Position numbers and translations under genes: made by a program
In this document: positions 10,980-23,204 of the stretch, in pieces
How positions within the stretch are numbered: position 1 is the first letter of the stretch
Layout of the letters: each line of letters begins with the position of its first letter
DNA from: Ampelocalamus luodianensis
Taxonomy: Eukaryota; Streptophyta; Magnoliopsida; Poales; Poaceae
Assembly: GCA_036346255.1 (NCBI GenBank)
Contig: CM070620.1
Location: 27,463,609 to 27,527,608 of the forward strand
DNA length: 64,000 nucleotides
Direction: 5' to 3'
Notes under the pieces: model-generated
What the model was told of the DNA's origin: nothing
The model's input: the letters and a program-made list of their open reading frames with translations, nothing else
Databases searched by the model: none

Positions 10980-11465
10980 GCCACTGTACTGACTGGTCGG
11001 GGGCGCAGCAAGCCGGTACGGAGCACGCCCTCAGAGAACTGTAGAAGACACATGTCGCATGTCTCTTCATCTACGGTGCTATTTTTGCTATTTCACATAA
11101 AAGAGGGCTAGATTTACAATTTTATTGTGAAACAGTGTCAAATAAGAAAGAAAAAAAAAAACTCCTTGCCATAGGTAAACTTGCCTAGGTAAGCAAGGCT
11201 AGCTATGGCAAAGGTAGTTGTTTGGTTTCTTTGCTTTACAAAGGAGGCCTTGGTTGTGTGTTTGGATCTTTTAACTTCATGAAGTACATGTACAACTTTG
11301 CTCTATGGTAATCAATCGGCCAGTCTTCTCAGCTGTGTGTTCTGCTGGATAAGGTTAAACGTGTCTCGGCTTTCAAACGCCTGCTCCTTGTAGTTGTTCC
11401 GACCTGTCATGTGCCATTGACCTACTCGCACAATTGCCCAGTCAGGCATCTACTTAACTGCACCA
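10980..11465. other. No gene seen
   Basis: Unassigned. A passage at 11200-11245 (GGCTAGCTATGGCAAAGG and following) loosely resembles the 14500-14560 part of the tandem repeat further on. No coding or structural feature is supported. Confidence 0.35.
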
Positions 11466-11474
11466 TTTGTTCAT

Positions 11475-12529
11475 GCCACAATTGAGAATATGCTACCTCA
11501 TAGATGGGTCTTCTACCTTTTGTCATTATAGATATTACAATTTAAAATTTGTCACTCTATACAAAATACAATTCATCTCTTGCCACTTTGGATATTTTGC
11601 CCCTGTTTTTTTACAATTTTACCCCTTCTTCCTCCTATACAAAATACAATTCATCCCTTGCCACTTTGGACATTTTGCCTCTATCTTTTACAATTTTACC
11701 CCCTTCTTCCTTCTCTTTTCTTCTATCACCTTTCTTTCTTCCTCCAGATCCTCCTCCCCCTGGTCGAGCAAGCCCCACTGGCCGCCGCCTCTCCTCTACA
11801 CCGCCTCTGCAAGGTGCACTACTACCCAAAGCCTGAGCTTCTCCGCACGCGTGTCGCTGCCTCCAAGTCGCAGCCGTCGTAGTGCCTCTATTGCCATGCG
11901 TCCGGCCCAGCACAGTGCACCACGACGAAGCTGCCACTCTCCTGTGCAGTCTCGTAGTGCTCCTCCAGCGCACGCCTCGTCCTCGAGCACCACCTCCACA
12001 CCACACCACCCTGTCCTCGCCCGCTCCGCCTCCGCTTTCTCCAGCCTCCTCGCCGAGTTCGAGCCCGCACTCGCTGTCGATTCCGCCACCTCCTCCACCC
12101 CGGACCCCGCTAGGCCCATGGTGATCATCGAAAGCCTCCGCACCCAAACCCGACAGCGATGCCATGCAGCGCGTGGTCGGGGCTGTGCCGGGCGTTGCTC
12201 CTGCCTCGCGTGGCGCCCACACCGGCAAGGTCACCGCCACACGGTGGCATTTCCTTGACCACTACCCCTTCCTCCGCCTCGCCGCTGCCAACTCGATCCT
12301 GGAGGCCACCTCCTGTTCATCCGCCTTGGCCAGGGCAAGAGGGCAAGAAGAGAAAAAAAAAAAAAGAGGAGAGAGAAGAAGGGGGAAAGAAGAGGGGTAA
12401 GGGTAAAATTGTCAAAAAGTGGTAAATTCTAAAGTGACACTCTATATAATGGCAAATCGCGAATTGTATTCTACGAGACGGCAAAATGTAGAATACGAAT
12501 CTATTGAGTAGCATATTCTCAGTTGTCCC
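11475..12529. mobile_element. Mutator-like element with GC-rich cargo (Pack-MULE candidate)
   Basis: Long terminal inverted repeats: the left reads GCCACAATTGAGAATATGCT and the right, reverse-complemented, GGGACAACTGAGAATATGCT. Similarity continues inward through CATAGATnnGT...TTGCCA...TTTTGCC-type text for more than 100 bp. A 9-bp direct repeat flanks it with one mismatch (TTTGTTCAT 11466-11474; TTTGTTAAT 12530-12538), the MULE target length. Between the ends is a GC-rich block (11740-12340) with open frames in most phases on both strands and no recognised domain. It may be captured exon or promoter DNA. Confidence 0.65.
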
Positions 12530-12538
12530 TTTGTTAAT

Positions 12539-13008
12539 CCGTTCTGGTTATACCATTGCTTTATTGAACTTGAATGGTAGGAGACAAATCTGGGGCTTGT
12601 TTACCGAGAGAGAAAAAACAGAGAGAACAAACAAAAGGGAGAGAGAGAAAGAAAATAAAAAAAATGAAAATCAGATAAAAGAAAGGTGTTCTCGGTTTGC
12701 ATTATTAGAAGCAAAGAAATTTGAAACGGTGCGATCTTCTGTGGCATATCTTTGCCTGTATTTTTCTCATATCTATTGTGGTGCTTTCACTCCGTTATTG
12801 TATTGCATGGTCCTATGCTCGCATTATCATATATCTTGTGACTGCAACTTAGGGTATTTGTTAACTTTTGGATCATTATTTGATTTTTCCTTAACTGAGT
12901 TACATATCTAATATTCCTTGCTACATATATCATCCCATGCTCCATAAATAAATAACAAAAGTGCACTCCTCCACTTGTGTATTCGCCTGATCATCACCTT
13001 TTACACCG
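12539..13008. other. No gene seen
   Basis: Unassigned. It has an A-rich purine tract around 12605-12690. A 135-codon open frame starts inside the MULE and runs to 12911, but its composition is unlike a conserved protein. Confidence 0.35.
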
Positions 13009-13830
13009 TCTATTGACACCAAGGATGTGTACAACTCCACAATTTAGAAAAAGAAGCATAAGAACTTCGGTTTGTAAGGGAGGTGCAGTTGAGTAATTTT
13101 CCGCATATTATTCATATTTCTGGCTATTGTCACTAATCATGGCAGGAGAGATGAATCTTGAGTTTCACTATAGTGTTGCCTTCGTAGAGGATGAGGTTGG
13201 TCTTAGTGCTACGATGTTTCACTCCATTGTGCTGTTGGTATATGTGAGTTTGAGCCCTTATCATTGACGACATGAGCACAACCAACCTAGCAAGCATTGA
13301 GTTCGTGGGCAATATGAGTCTACCCACTTGTCCACACCATGAGCCGTATTTGTTATGGTGGACAATCGTGATCTCATTTACTTTGGGAGGATACACTAAC
13401 ACTGTTGAATATGATGCGGTACCAGTTCCTATGTCTTCATGCCATCAACTCTTTGTGAGAGCCATGGATGAGGGATCGTAAAGTTGAACATGATCCTCAC
13501 ACTAACCAATTCTCTTTCACATGGAAGGGTGAGAGGTTGAGCTTTCATCCAATGCCAGCACAATTGTTGAGAAGACGAGGGAGTGTGGGACTTTCTCTTT
13601 GGTCAATGTGTCATCTAGTGCTACCCCATTGCTACATGTAGTAGCATATGAGGAGATTGTGGTTGATGGTAATTGCGCTATTACTAACCCACGATCCATA
13701 GTGGATGAGATACATCAAAACCCATGTAACTTTGAGAGACACGTGGCCAAATTGAGTGAGAGTGATAAAAAAATAATGAATTGTGTGATTCCAATATGTG
13801 TGAGGTTGAGAGCATCCAGTTTGTGAGCGT
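13009..13830 (+). repeat. Duplicated degenerate retroelement-like segment, copy B
   Basis: An uninterrupted counterpart of 9003-10979. The open frame 13272-13481 includes LPTCPHHEPYLLWW and GGYTNTVEYD, which resembles the decayed protease-proximal part of gypsy polyproteins. Stops and frameshifts break it. Similarity to copy A fades near 13745. Confidence 0.5.
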
Positions 13831-14164
13831 GAGAAATACACCAAAAGATACAGAGAAGTGTATGATAGAAAAAATGAGAATATTTCTGAAACTAACGCAT
13901 TAATCTCTATTTCTAGTGTTGTCAGTTTTCACGTGCACTTACTCAGCTTGACGTTGAAAGGAAATGTCCCATGACTGCATCTCATGCCGGCCACCCCGGT
14001 TAAATTTCATACCAGTCAAAAAAAAGTCGGATTCACATGATTTTTGTCAAATATAAAAAAATGAATCAGAACCACATCTAAACACATAAACGCGTGTTCT
14101 TTGATGGTAAGGCTCGTATGCTTAGAATGGGCATGTCTTGTGTTCGAGCTGTCATAACTGCACC
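13831..14164. other. No gene seen
   Basis: AT-rich unassigned sequence leading into the 440-bp tandem repeat. No terminal repeats or coding frames are supported. Confidence 0.35.
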
Positions 14165-15027
14165 TTTTTGTATCTTTTTCGTTTTAACATAAAAAAAATT
14201 TCGTTTTAACATAAAAAAATCAAATTTTGATTTGTAAGTTTCGTCCAAATTCAACCAAAAATTTTCAAAAAATGGTAAAATCGGTTCTAGGTGACCCTGA
14301 GTAAAAACTAAAATCGCTAATTACAAATACTAAAATCACACGAATAGGCCAAGAACTCCTTTATCAGATTGCTCACCCGGTCACTTCACTGGGAATGGCA
14401 TCACCATCGCCTGTGAAGCGTGAAGCGCGCTATCTTGGGACAGGAACAGTAGCGCTATCCTCCTCCTTAAGCGACAGGAGGGTACGTTCAGCAATCACTT
14501 GACAAGCACCTAGCTATGCCATGACTAGAGTATGTTTGGCTCCTTTGCTTGTGCTTGGCTTGCTAGCGAGTTTTTAACTTATTTAACACTGTTTTATGAT
14601 AAAATTTTTGTATCTTTTTCGTTTTAACATAAAAAAAAAAATCAAATTTTGATTTGTAAGTTTCGTCCAAATTCAACCAAAAATTTTCAAAAAATGGTAA
14701 AATCGGTTCTAGGTGACCCCGGGTAAAAACTAAAATCACTGATTGCAAATACTAAAATCACGCGAATAGGCCAAGAACTCCTTTATCAGATTGCTCACCC
14801 GGTCACTTCACTGGGAATGGCATCACCATGCCATTGAAGCGTGAAGCGCGCTATCTTGGGACAGGAACAGTAGCACTATCCTCCTCCTTAAGCGACAGGA
14901 GGGTACGTTCAGCAATCACTTGACAAGCACCTAGCTATGCCATGACTAGAGTATGTTTGGCTCCTTTGCTTGTGTTTGGCTTGCTAGCGAGTTTTTAACT
15001 TATTTAACACTGTTTTATGATAAAATA
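14165..15027. repeat. About 440-bp tandem duplication
   Basis: Two near-identical units: 14165-14604 and 14605-15027. Each runs from TTTTTGTATCTTTTTCG to CTGTTTTATGATAAAAT. Unit 1 has an extra 20-odd bases, because the TTCGTTTTAACATAAAAAAA string is repeated there. A third, much diverged partial relative of the middle part (GGCATCACC...ACAGGAACAGTAGCG) appears at 15380-15445. No gene. Confidence 0.8.
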
Positions 15028-16282
15028 GCAAATTTAGACTTATCTTTCGTAAAATGACAAAAATAGCATCGTGAATAGAGAGATAGACGATATGTACCAC
15101 CGTAGTTAACATTGTTTTATGATAAAATAACAAATCTATACTTATCTTCCATAAAATAATAAAAATAGCACCGTAGACGATGTGTGTCACCCGTAGGCCG
15201 TGGTTCAAAATTGCAGGGGCTGCTCCACCGCCGAGCTCCGCAGCGGCTGCCGTGCCCCGGGCCACTGCAGCGCGTGCGAATAGTACGTGGCACAGTGACT
15301 CAGTGCAGTAGCATATAGTCCTCGGCACAGTGACGGCACAGTGCCAAACAAGTGGCGCACAGCTCTCTGCACAGTGTCGGCATAGGGCATCACCAATTTC
15401 ACCTTCACCTGTGTTGCGCACTATTTTTGAACAGGAACAGTAGCGACCTGACTCGCCCGCTTGCCGTGAAACAGTACTTCTGCTTAATACCACATGCATC
15501 GATCCATTTCTCTTCCCTGTTTCTTCTCTCTCTTACAATCCCGCCCAGCCACTCCATCCCCTAAAGTTCTAAACGGCTGAATTCCTCCCGCGATCGACGA
15601 TCGACGGCGGCATTTTATCTCCCATCGTGTTGGATCGATGGCCAAGGTCGTGAGATTGTCTGCTTCTCTCCCAACAAATGCTTGCGGGATGATTCCGGTG
15701 CAATTGAGTGGAGCTTCGTGCCCTGGGATCACTAGAGGTACGTAGGCATCGTTTTGGTCCGATCCGCTCTTGTGTTTGATCAAAAAAAAAAAAGTTTGCC
15801 ATCTCGTTCTCCTTTTTCGCAATTCAAGTCGAGAAATTTGATCGTTTGTTCCACAGTTAGCATGGATTCAACCATTTGCCATTTGATACATGGTAATTGA
15901 TTATTTCTTACAAAGTTAGATAGCCAATAGCATATAAGTCACTCCTGAACAAGTTTACTTCACAAAATGACAATTTTGTCTCTGTGTTGTCTTGTTCCTC
16001 TCCTCTCCCTTTCCTGGCACCGCCGGGGGTGGTGGACGGGCTCGGTGTGGCGGTGATGGCGGAGTGCGAGATGCAGGGGACTGACGCCCTCCACTGAGCG
16101 CGAGGAGACGGGAGCCGGTGAGAAGGCGGGGACGGCGTGTCTCCCGGCGAGCCGTGCGCTTCCACGCCGAGCAAGAGAGGTGACTCCGAGGAGGAGGGAG
16201 ACGGCGAGCACGCTGCGTGGCTGTTGACGGCCGGATCTGGTATCCTGTGGCGGCGGGACCGGGAAAGGGCAGATCCGGTTGT
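15028..16282. other. No gene seen; mixed transposon debris
   Basis: It begins with sequence resembling element ends with TAAAATnACAnAAATAGCA motifs (15020-15190). GC-rich text follows (15200-15320) with repeated GCACAGTG words. A C/G-rich block (16000-16280) has frames on both strands but no recognised domain. The gypsy element is inserted at its right edge (target CCACC). Confidence 0.35.
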
Positions 16283-16287
16283 CCACC

Positions 16288-16712
16288 TGTCAGAATCCGT
16301 GATGATCGGACAATGATTTTGTGGATTTTTTAGCGGGTTTGGGAAACTCTAGAACTACTTTACTCTACGAGATGAACTAAGAATATGCTTCATCAATCTA
16401 CCTCTTTTACTCCTATTCGGGCTTATATACCCGTGAGTTTTACAGTTGAGGTAAATGATGCAACTAACTTTTAACACAAGTAGTTAACTAGAATCAAATA
16501 GCGAAAACGATAACGTCATGACGTCAACGGGGCGAAACCTGTGTTACTTCATCTTCCTTGAGCCGTTCGATCTTCTTTAAATTGCATTCTTCGGTCTTGA
16601 TGTAAAGCTGGAGACATCAAGTGAAATCGCTGAAACGTTGCCATGGGCGCCGACTTGTGCTATGAGCCTCTAAATCTTTGAAACTTCAGTTCATGTCCAC
16701 TGAAACCTGACA
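16288..16712 (-). repeat. 3' LTR of the gypsy chromovirus
   Basis: 425 bp, from TGTCAGAATCCGTG to CCTGACA (plus strand). It pairs with 27917-28354. By eye they agree along their length with scattered substitutions and a few small indels, so the insertion is not recent. Confidence 0.9.
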
Positions 16713-16724
16713 ATTCCCCCTTCT
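16713..16724 (-). other. Polypurine tract of the gypsy element
   Basis: On the minus strand AGAAGGGGGAAT directly precedes the 3' LTR, the position where plus-strand DNA synthesis is primed. Confidence 0.8.
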
Positions 16725-17385
16725 GAACTTCATCCTTGCCCTCAAGGATCAAAACTTGGAAAAGTCTTCTGTATAAAAGATACATCCACCCATGTAGCAT
16801 CTGTGATACCCAAGTTCTCCCATTGTACAAGCCACTGAACCACCGATTCATTTCCTCTGGGAATCACTCTTCTCTCGAGTATTGCAATAGGACCACTCTT
16901 TACCATTCCATCGGGCCCTACCAGGGGCAGCCCATGTAGAGGAACATCATTCTTTCCTAATGTCTTTTGAGTTGGCTCACATGAAACACGGGATGGATGT
17001 GAGTTTGATCAGAAAGCTATATCCTGTAAGCCAGTTTTCCTATCTTGTCCATGACTTGAAATGGCCCATAATACTTAGCTCTTAGCTTCATGGTTCCTCT
17101 CAGTCCAAAGCCATTCTACATGTACGACTGCATTTTTAGATATACCATGTCTCCAATTGCAAAAGTCCTTCATGTCCTATTCTTGTCAGCAAAGTATTTG
17201 GTTCTTCCTTGGGCTTCATGTAAGTTTTCCTTAATCTTTTGCATCATATCCTCCTTCTGCTCTATGGTCACTCGAACCTCATCAGAGATATTACACGAAA
17301 TAGTTAGCTCACCAATTTGAGGAGGATGATAGCCATACAAAGCTTGGAATGCCTTCAGTGAGGTATGATATGAAGTGTTGTACCA
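16725..17385 (-). pseudogene. Gypsy pol C-terminus: end of integrase and chromodomain-like tail
   Basis: Continuing from the integrase frame, the minus strand encodes text typical of the integrase C-terminus, a GKLAY/HPVFHVSQL-type linker, then a tryptophan-containing segment around 16740-16830 consistent with a chromodomain. Several stops and at least one frame change interrupt it. Such tails direct integration to chromatin in chromoviruses (family knowledge). Confidence 0.6.
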
Positions 17386-18132
17386 CTACTCAGCAAGGTT
17401 CAACCATGTCAGCCATTCCTTCGGTTCTTGGAATGTCATGCACCTGAGATAAGATTCTAAGCATTGATTTACTCGTTCGGTTTGGCCATCGGTTTGTGGG
17501 TGGTATGTTGTGCTGAGATAAAGTGAAACCTTCAGCATTTTGAATATTTCTTGGAATAACTTGCTGGTGAATATTCGGTCTTTGTCTGTCACTAGGACAA
17601 TTGGCATTCCATGTAACTTGAATATGTGATCCATAAAGAGTTGAACTACTTGCTGAACTGAGTAAGGATGGGACAGGGGAATGAAAAAAGAATATTTAGT
17701 CAATCTATCAACCACTACTAAAATGACATCCTTCCCTCTTGATTTTGGTAATCCTTCAACAAAATCCATCGAAATGTGTGTCCAAGCCATTTCAGGCACT
17801 TCCAATGGGTCCAACAGCCCTGGTATATGTATGTTTTCATATTTTGTTACTTGGCATACCGGACTTGTACTGGTCATATCATCCACGTCTTTGTGAAGTT
17901 TTGGCCAGTAAAAGAGTTTCTTAACTCTGTGATAAGTGGCTCTTTTTCCAGAATGACCACCAAAAACTGATGAATGAAAACTGGTCAAGATATTATGTCT
18001 CATGTCATTTCCCTTACCAACAAAAATTCTGCTTTTGTATCTGATAAGTCCAGCAGCTAGTGAATATTCAACAATCGTGTTGGTTTGGTGTTGCAGTCCT
18101 TCCAATAGTTTTTGACTGAAATCATCCCCCAC
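17386..18132 (-). pseudogene. Gypsy integrase domain
   Basis: A 248-codon open stretch. It holds an HHCC-like zinc region (around H.....H...CxxC: the GGHSGKRATYHRVKKLFYWP text, then SPVCQVTKY) and the catalytic core with D of SMDFVEGLPKS, D of VTDKD and the QTERVNQ glutamate, in the proper D..D..E order. It is in frame with the RNase H block and separated from it by one stop codon at 18142-18144. It ends at a stop at 17386. It once inserted the element DNA into the host genome and is not expressed as an intact polyprotein now. Confidence 0.85.
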
Positions 18133-18141
18133 ATAAGTAGC

Positions 18142-18904
18142 TTAAATATCCTGGATCCACTCAGGTAAGACTGTAACTGTGGCATTGCAAGCCAATTCCT
18201 CATAATGAGTTGCAGCATCTTTTCTGGACAATGCATCGGCTACAATATTTTCTTTTCCCTTTTTATATTCCACTGTATAGTCAAATTCCAATAGTTTCAG
18301 TAGGAGCTTGTGTTGAATACCTTCAGTGAGTCTTTGATTAGTAATATACTTTAGGCTTTGTTGATCTATTTGAATGATCAACTTTCCACCCAGAAAATAG
18401 TATCTCCACCTCCTAAGAGCCTCCAGAATGGCCATGGCCTCCTTATCATAAATGGATTAAGCTGAGGTCTTGATTCCCAAGGTTTTACTAAAATATGCTA
18501 CAGGCTTTCCTTTTTTGCATGAGTACTCCAATACCCCCTCGACAAGCATTGGTCTCCACTGTGAATGGTTGTGAGAAATCAGGGAGGGCTAGGATTGGGC
18601 ATTTTGTCATGGTTTTCTTGAGGATCTCAAAAGTTTCAGTATGTTGTTCTTGCCACTTCTCATCATCTGTCTTCAATAAGTCGAATAGTGGTCTGCAGAT
18701 TTGACCATAACCCTTGACAAACCTCCTATAATACCCTATGAGGCCCAAGAATCCTCTAAGCTGGGTTGTGGTTTGAGGTTTGGGCCAATTCAAGATATCA
18801 AAAATCTTTTTAGGGTCTGTGGTGACACCTGCTCCACTGATAATGTGTCCTAAATATTCCACCTGGGCTATAGCAAATTCATATTTGTTCCTTCGTGCTG
18901 ACAA
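18142..18904 (-). pseudogene. Gypsy RT thumb/connection and RNase H
   Basis: 18488-18904 carries VEYLGHIIS and LRGFLGLIGYYRRF, typical of the segment after the RT palm, and the start of RNase H. A frame change near 18510 and a stop near 18465 break it. 18142-18435 then gives the RNase H C-terminal part, with TDQ/KYI-type and ADALSR motifs (IVADALSRKD). It follows the RT domain in the same frame after one in-frame TAG. Confidence 0.8.
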
Positions 18905-19546
18905 CTAATATCTCCTTAAAATGGTCAGCACTGTTTGTAAATGATTCACATGAGTTTCGAGGTCCTTGCTGTAAATCAGAATGTCATCAAAGAATACCAG
19001 TACAAATTTCCTCAGTTGCTCACTGAATGTTTGGTTCATTAGTGCCTGGAATGTAACTGGAGCATTAGTTAATCCAAAAGGCATAACCAAATATTCATAA
19101 TGGCCTAGATGTGTCTTGAATGCTGTTTTAAAGATCTCAGCCTCTTTCATCCTGATCTGGTGATATCCAGACCTAAGATCTAGTTTGGTGAATATGCTAG
19201 CTCCATGGAGCTCATCCAGCAAATCTTCAAGGACAAGCATTGGAAACTTGTTTTTAATAGTCATGGTATTGAGCTGCCTGTAATCCACAGACATACACCA
19301 AGATCCATCCTTTTTCATCACCATCACTGCTGGAGAAGAATAGGGGCTCACACTATTCCTTATCTCATTGTTTGCCATCAATTGATTGATGATTCCTTCC
19401 ATGGTCTCCTTTTGATGATGTGGAATTCTGTAGGGTCTAATGTTTGGAGGTTTAGCGCCCTCCTTGAGGTGAATAGAATGACCACAATCCCTTTTTGGTG
19501 GTAGTCCATGAGGCTCCATAAATACATCCTCATATTGATTGAGCAC
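18905..19546 (-). pseudogene. Gypsy reverse transcriptase domain
   Basis: A 213-codon open stretch with the canonical order: YSSPAVMVMKKDGSWCMSVD, YRQLN, FTKLDLRSGYHQI, the MPFGLTNAP motif, and the catalytic FFDDILIYS. It ends at an in-frame TAG (18905-18907) that alone separates it from the following thumb region. Upstream (19547-19612) the frame continues to the nested LTR insertion site. It copied element RNA into DNA when the element was active. Confidence 0.9.
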
Positions 19547-20623
19547 TATTTCAATTTCCCTTGGAAAGTTGGTGTTCTCAGGTTCTGACTGCCCTTGTAT
19601 TAGCTAAGCATGAATCATGTCGGACCCATAGACATGGAATACCTAAAGACCCTATGTGTATACTGTACTAGTCCCATGATCAGTGGCTAGTACACACATT
19701 CACAACATTTGGCATTCTCATCCATACAATCACATCTAAAAGTAAAGCAGAGGGTAATTAACATAAGCGATTACAAGTTATTACAATAACGGCCGACCGG
19801 CCAAATAAAAACAGTTATCAGAGTAAAATATAGTAGTGGAAGTAGTAGTAGTTGTAGCAAAAGTCCAGCGACATGTTCATCCAATCCCGCAGGCAACTGA
19901 CAAGAACAAGGCCTAGGTAGGATCCGAGTGCAAAGAACTCGTCGTCAGGCATCGGCTCATCTTCGATCTCTGAACAACATGATTAGCAAGATTGAGTATA
20001 ATGTGTACGCATCAAGACTTGTAGTGTATCGCAAATTTTTATTATATGCAAGGCTATCAAAGAATAAGGCTCTATTCCACAAGTTATTTTGTTCAAAGCC
20101 ATTTTTATTTGCAATATTCATAAGTATTAATTTGCAACGGAATTTAAAGAGCAGTTAAATAAGTACATGACAGTAAGTAAAGAACTGAGCAAATAATAAC
20201 AACATCTCGAAACACCTCTTGGTTAGGAGCACAAAAGAAATAATAACAACAACTCGCAACCCTTCTCGGCTGCGAGCCACATTTCATGTTCAGCCATAGA
20301 CATGGTAATCCAGCCATAGACATGGCAGTTAATTCAACAAATAAAAACCCTATGTCATTACCCAAGTTTTGTGATAACCCAGTTTTTAGAAAAATAAGAC
20401 TACAGCCATACCAACCGCATTAAGCATGCTCATGACTGTGAGCGCAGCTATTTAAATAGATTTTCACTCTATAGAGGTGTACAACTTTACCCATAGTACG
20501 TGAATGTTCCAGTTGCCTGGAACTCTCTATATCACTACTCACTACCGTAGGTAAGTAGTCTAGAGTTCACGACGCAGTACATCATCTAGTCCTAACCTTG
20601 CACTTAGCCCATTGAATGTTTGT

Positions 20624-20735
20624 CCTCACTCACCCGGATACCCTCCGTTGAGTGAGGATCCTCACTCACCCGGATACCCTCCATCGAGTGAGACTCTCGC
20701 TTGCCCGGATACCCTCTGTCAAGTGAGGCATTCTT
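20624..20735. repeat. Three hairpin-forming tandem units of 35-36 bp
   Basis: The phrase ACCCGGATACCCTC occurs three times (from about 20633, 20669, and as GCCCGGATACCCTC near 20704). In the first units it lies between CCTCACTC and GAGTGAGG, so each unit can form a stem of up to 8 bp. It lies in the long R/U5 part of the solo LTR. Confidence 0.7.
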
Positions 20736-23195
20736 CGTTATGTTGGCAATAGAAATTGCTCGCAAACTACTACCTACCTCTCATGCAAGGCTAGTTTTCG
20801 ACAACTTAGTTAGCTACGGCTATCCCATACTAGCACATACGGTTGTATGATTAGGTCTTAATCCCAGAGTTGTTGGCTTTGATCCTTTACTGACTACGGG
20901 CGAGAAACTCCACCCTAGCTACTAGTGAGTCACAATCCTCACTCTTCTCAGATTGCATTATAACTCACCTGCGTCTAAAAACTAAGTTTTTTATTTTATT
21001 TTCATATAAACTAAGAAAGGTACCCCCTCTGAATATTTTCAAAATATCCTAAATTCTCAAATTAGTATATTGTTCTTTTATCAATTTTTCGGAAAACCTA
21101 TCGTTCTAGTTGTAGTTGTGCGATAATCGCACTCAAAAATGACCAAATGACATTATATATTGCCTAACCCATATTCTAAAGTCTACAACAGTAAAGAATC
21201 AATATTTCATGGATGCATGTGCAGCAATTAGGATTTACAACTACCAATTTCCCATTCGTAGCATTTTCATACAAAACGTACACGCATGCATAATAGATTT
21301 TACAAAACAATGTACAATAAGTAAAATACCAGGATCAGCATGATCAAAGGAGGTGCTTGCCTTGCTCTTGTTGTTCTGGAAATATGGTTGATTGGTCGTC
21401 GCAATAATAACTCGAGTAATCGACATCTAAATCAAAAAGAGCCGGAAATGAATTAAACAACACCAAATAATTCAATAGTGGCCAAAATCAAATATTTTTA
21501 CATATTCTTGTAGTTCATGATTTTAGATAAATTTAGAGACAAATTTCATTCAATTTTGAGTTTTGTAGCAAAAGTTATTAAGGTTTGAATACCATTCGGT
21601 TTAGAAAATCAGAGAAAAATGAGACATACACTTTCTAATAGAGAAAGTGTAATCCCTCGCATGCACTATTGAGGTTTGCGCTTTCCAGTGAGGGAAAGCG
21701 TATTCTCCCCAGAACTAAAGGCATATTTTCATTTTTTCTTCTGATTTTCATTTAAATTGACAAGTGGGTTCCACTTGTTAGTGGCTTGGTTCATGAGCAT
21801 AGCGCATGGACCAAGGGTCCACCCGCTTGGTCCACCGGTCCATGGACATGAGCTTACTTTGCCTTTAAGTTGTGGGGCCGCATGTCAGCGACCCCTTAGC
21901 AAATATCGTTTTGTTTAAGTTTTTCTTTAATCTTTAGCTCGGTCCCACACGTCAGTGACTCATTAGGAATTAATTAAACGTTAAAAACTAGATTTTCACT
22001 AATGATCGAGATTAGGCACGCTGATGACGAGCTATAGTGCTCACCCGGCATAGCAGTGCGGTGGTGCTCGTGCCCGCGCTTGTCACTGGTGCGGTGGTGC
22101 TCACCGGTGCCGGGGAGACCTAAAACGAGATCCCCGCACGCATGTGCATCTACTGGTACCAGCGGCGTGGCCTAAGATGGCTCCTGGCGGAGGCACACCA
22201 GCGTCGAGCGGCGGCTCGGCTATGGCAATGAGCCATTGCTCAAACGAGCAATGCTCTCAACCAAACATCGTGTGCATAAGCATCTAGGGGCTACTAGTAG
22301 TATACCAGAACGACGAGGAGGCTCGGAGGTGGTCGGAGATGGCTTGTCAATGTTGACCGAGGCTGCGAGGTGAGCTGCATGTGGCGAAGAAGTTCGGCCG
22401 AAGGAGATCATTTTCCAGTGGTCAGGGAAGGATGAGGAAGTCCTGGCAATGCTCCCCGTGCAAGGAATGGGCTCGGGGCTCAGTGGATCTCCAGCGGTGA
22501 CTATGTAACATCCCAATTTTCTGAGTCTTAAAAATCTTTTGATTAGTTAGTAGGGAGAAATTCACCATTTGGTTTTTATTTGAATTTAATTCAAAACCTT
22601 AATATGGACTTTTAGTATCAAAACCATTTAATGTGAATAATTCCAACATGAACAATAGTCAAAACTATTTTATTTGGATTCTATGTGCTCAGATATATTT
22701 TCTAAAAATTTTCTGAGTTCATTTGCTATTTTCTATTGCTTATTTGAATTCTCAGTATTTTATAAAATAGAAAACTAATTAAAATCTCAGAAAAATCCTC
22801 TGGGCTGAATCTCCAATCCCCAGCCCATTTCCTTTCTGTTCTGGCCCGGTTCTCCGTGCAAAGCCTAACCCGCGCAGGCGCTCTCTCGCACCCGCTGACG
22901 CATGGACCCACGCCCTGTCCCTTTGACCGGTGGCCCTGCCACTGCGTCGTCTTTCTCACGCCGTCTTCCTCGTGAACTCCTTCTCGCGTCTACCGTGGCT
23001 GCCTTCTCGAAGCCTTATCCGACAATGCGGATTCTCCAACTAAAACCCCTCGCATTTGGTTGTCAAATCTTATCTCCTGGCTTTCCGCATCCGTTCGGAT
23101 CAAAATCAAATCTTGATTCCGTTTCTCTCTCTAAATCCGGTGAGTCCGTATCAATCCCGATTTGGGGATTCCCTATCCCGTGCCGGCCGAGCCCC

Positions 23196-23204
23196 TATAA
23201 ATAG
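23196..23204 (+). promoter_or_regulatory. LTR TATA box
   Basis: TATAAATAG about 0.69 kb from the LTR 5' end, before a GC-rich leader. It is the likely U3 core promoter of this solo LTR. Confidence 0.55.

Noticed and set aside
11467..12258. A 263-codon plus-strand frame
   Set aside because: It begins in the terminal repeat of a MULE and is Ser/Pro/Arg low-complexity; no domain is seen.
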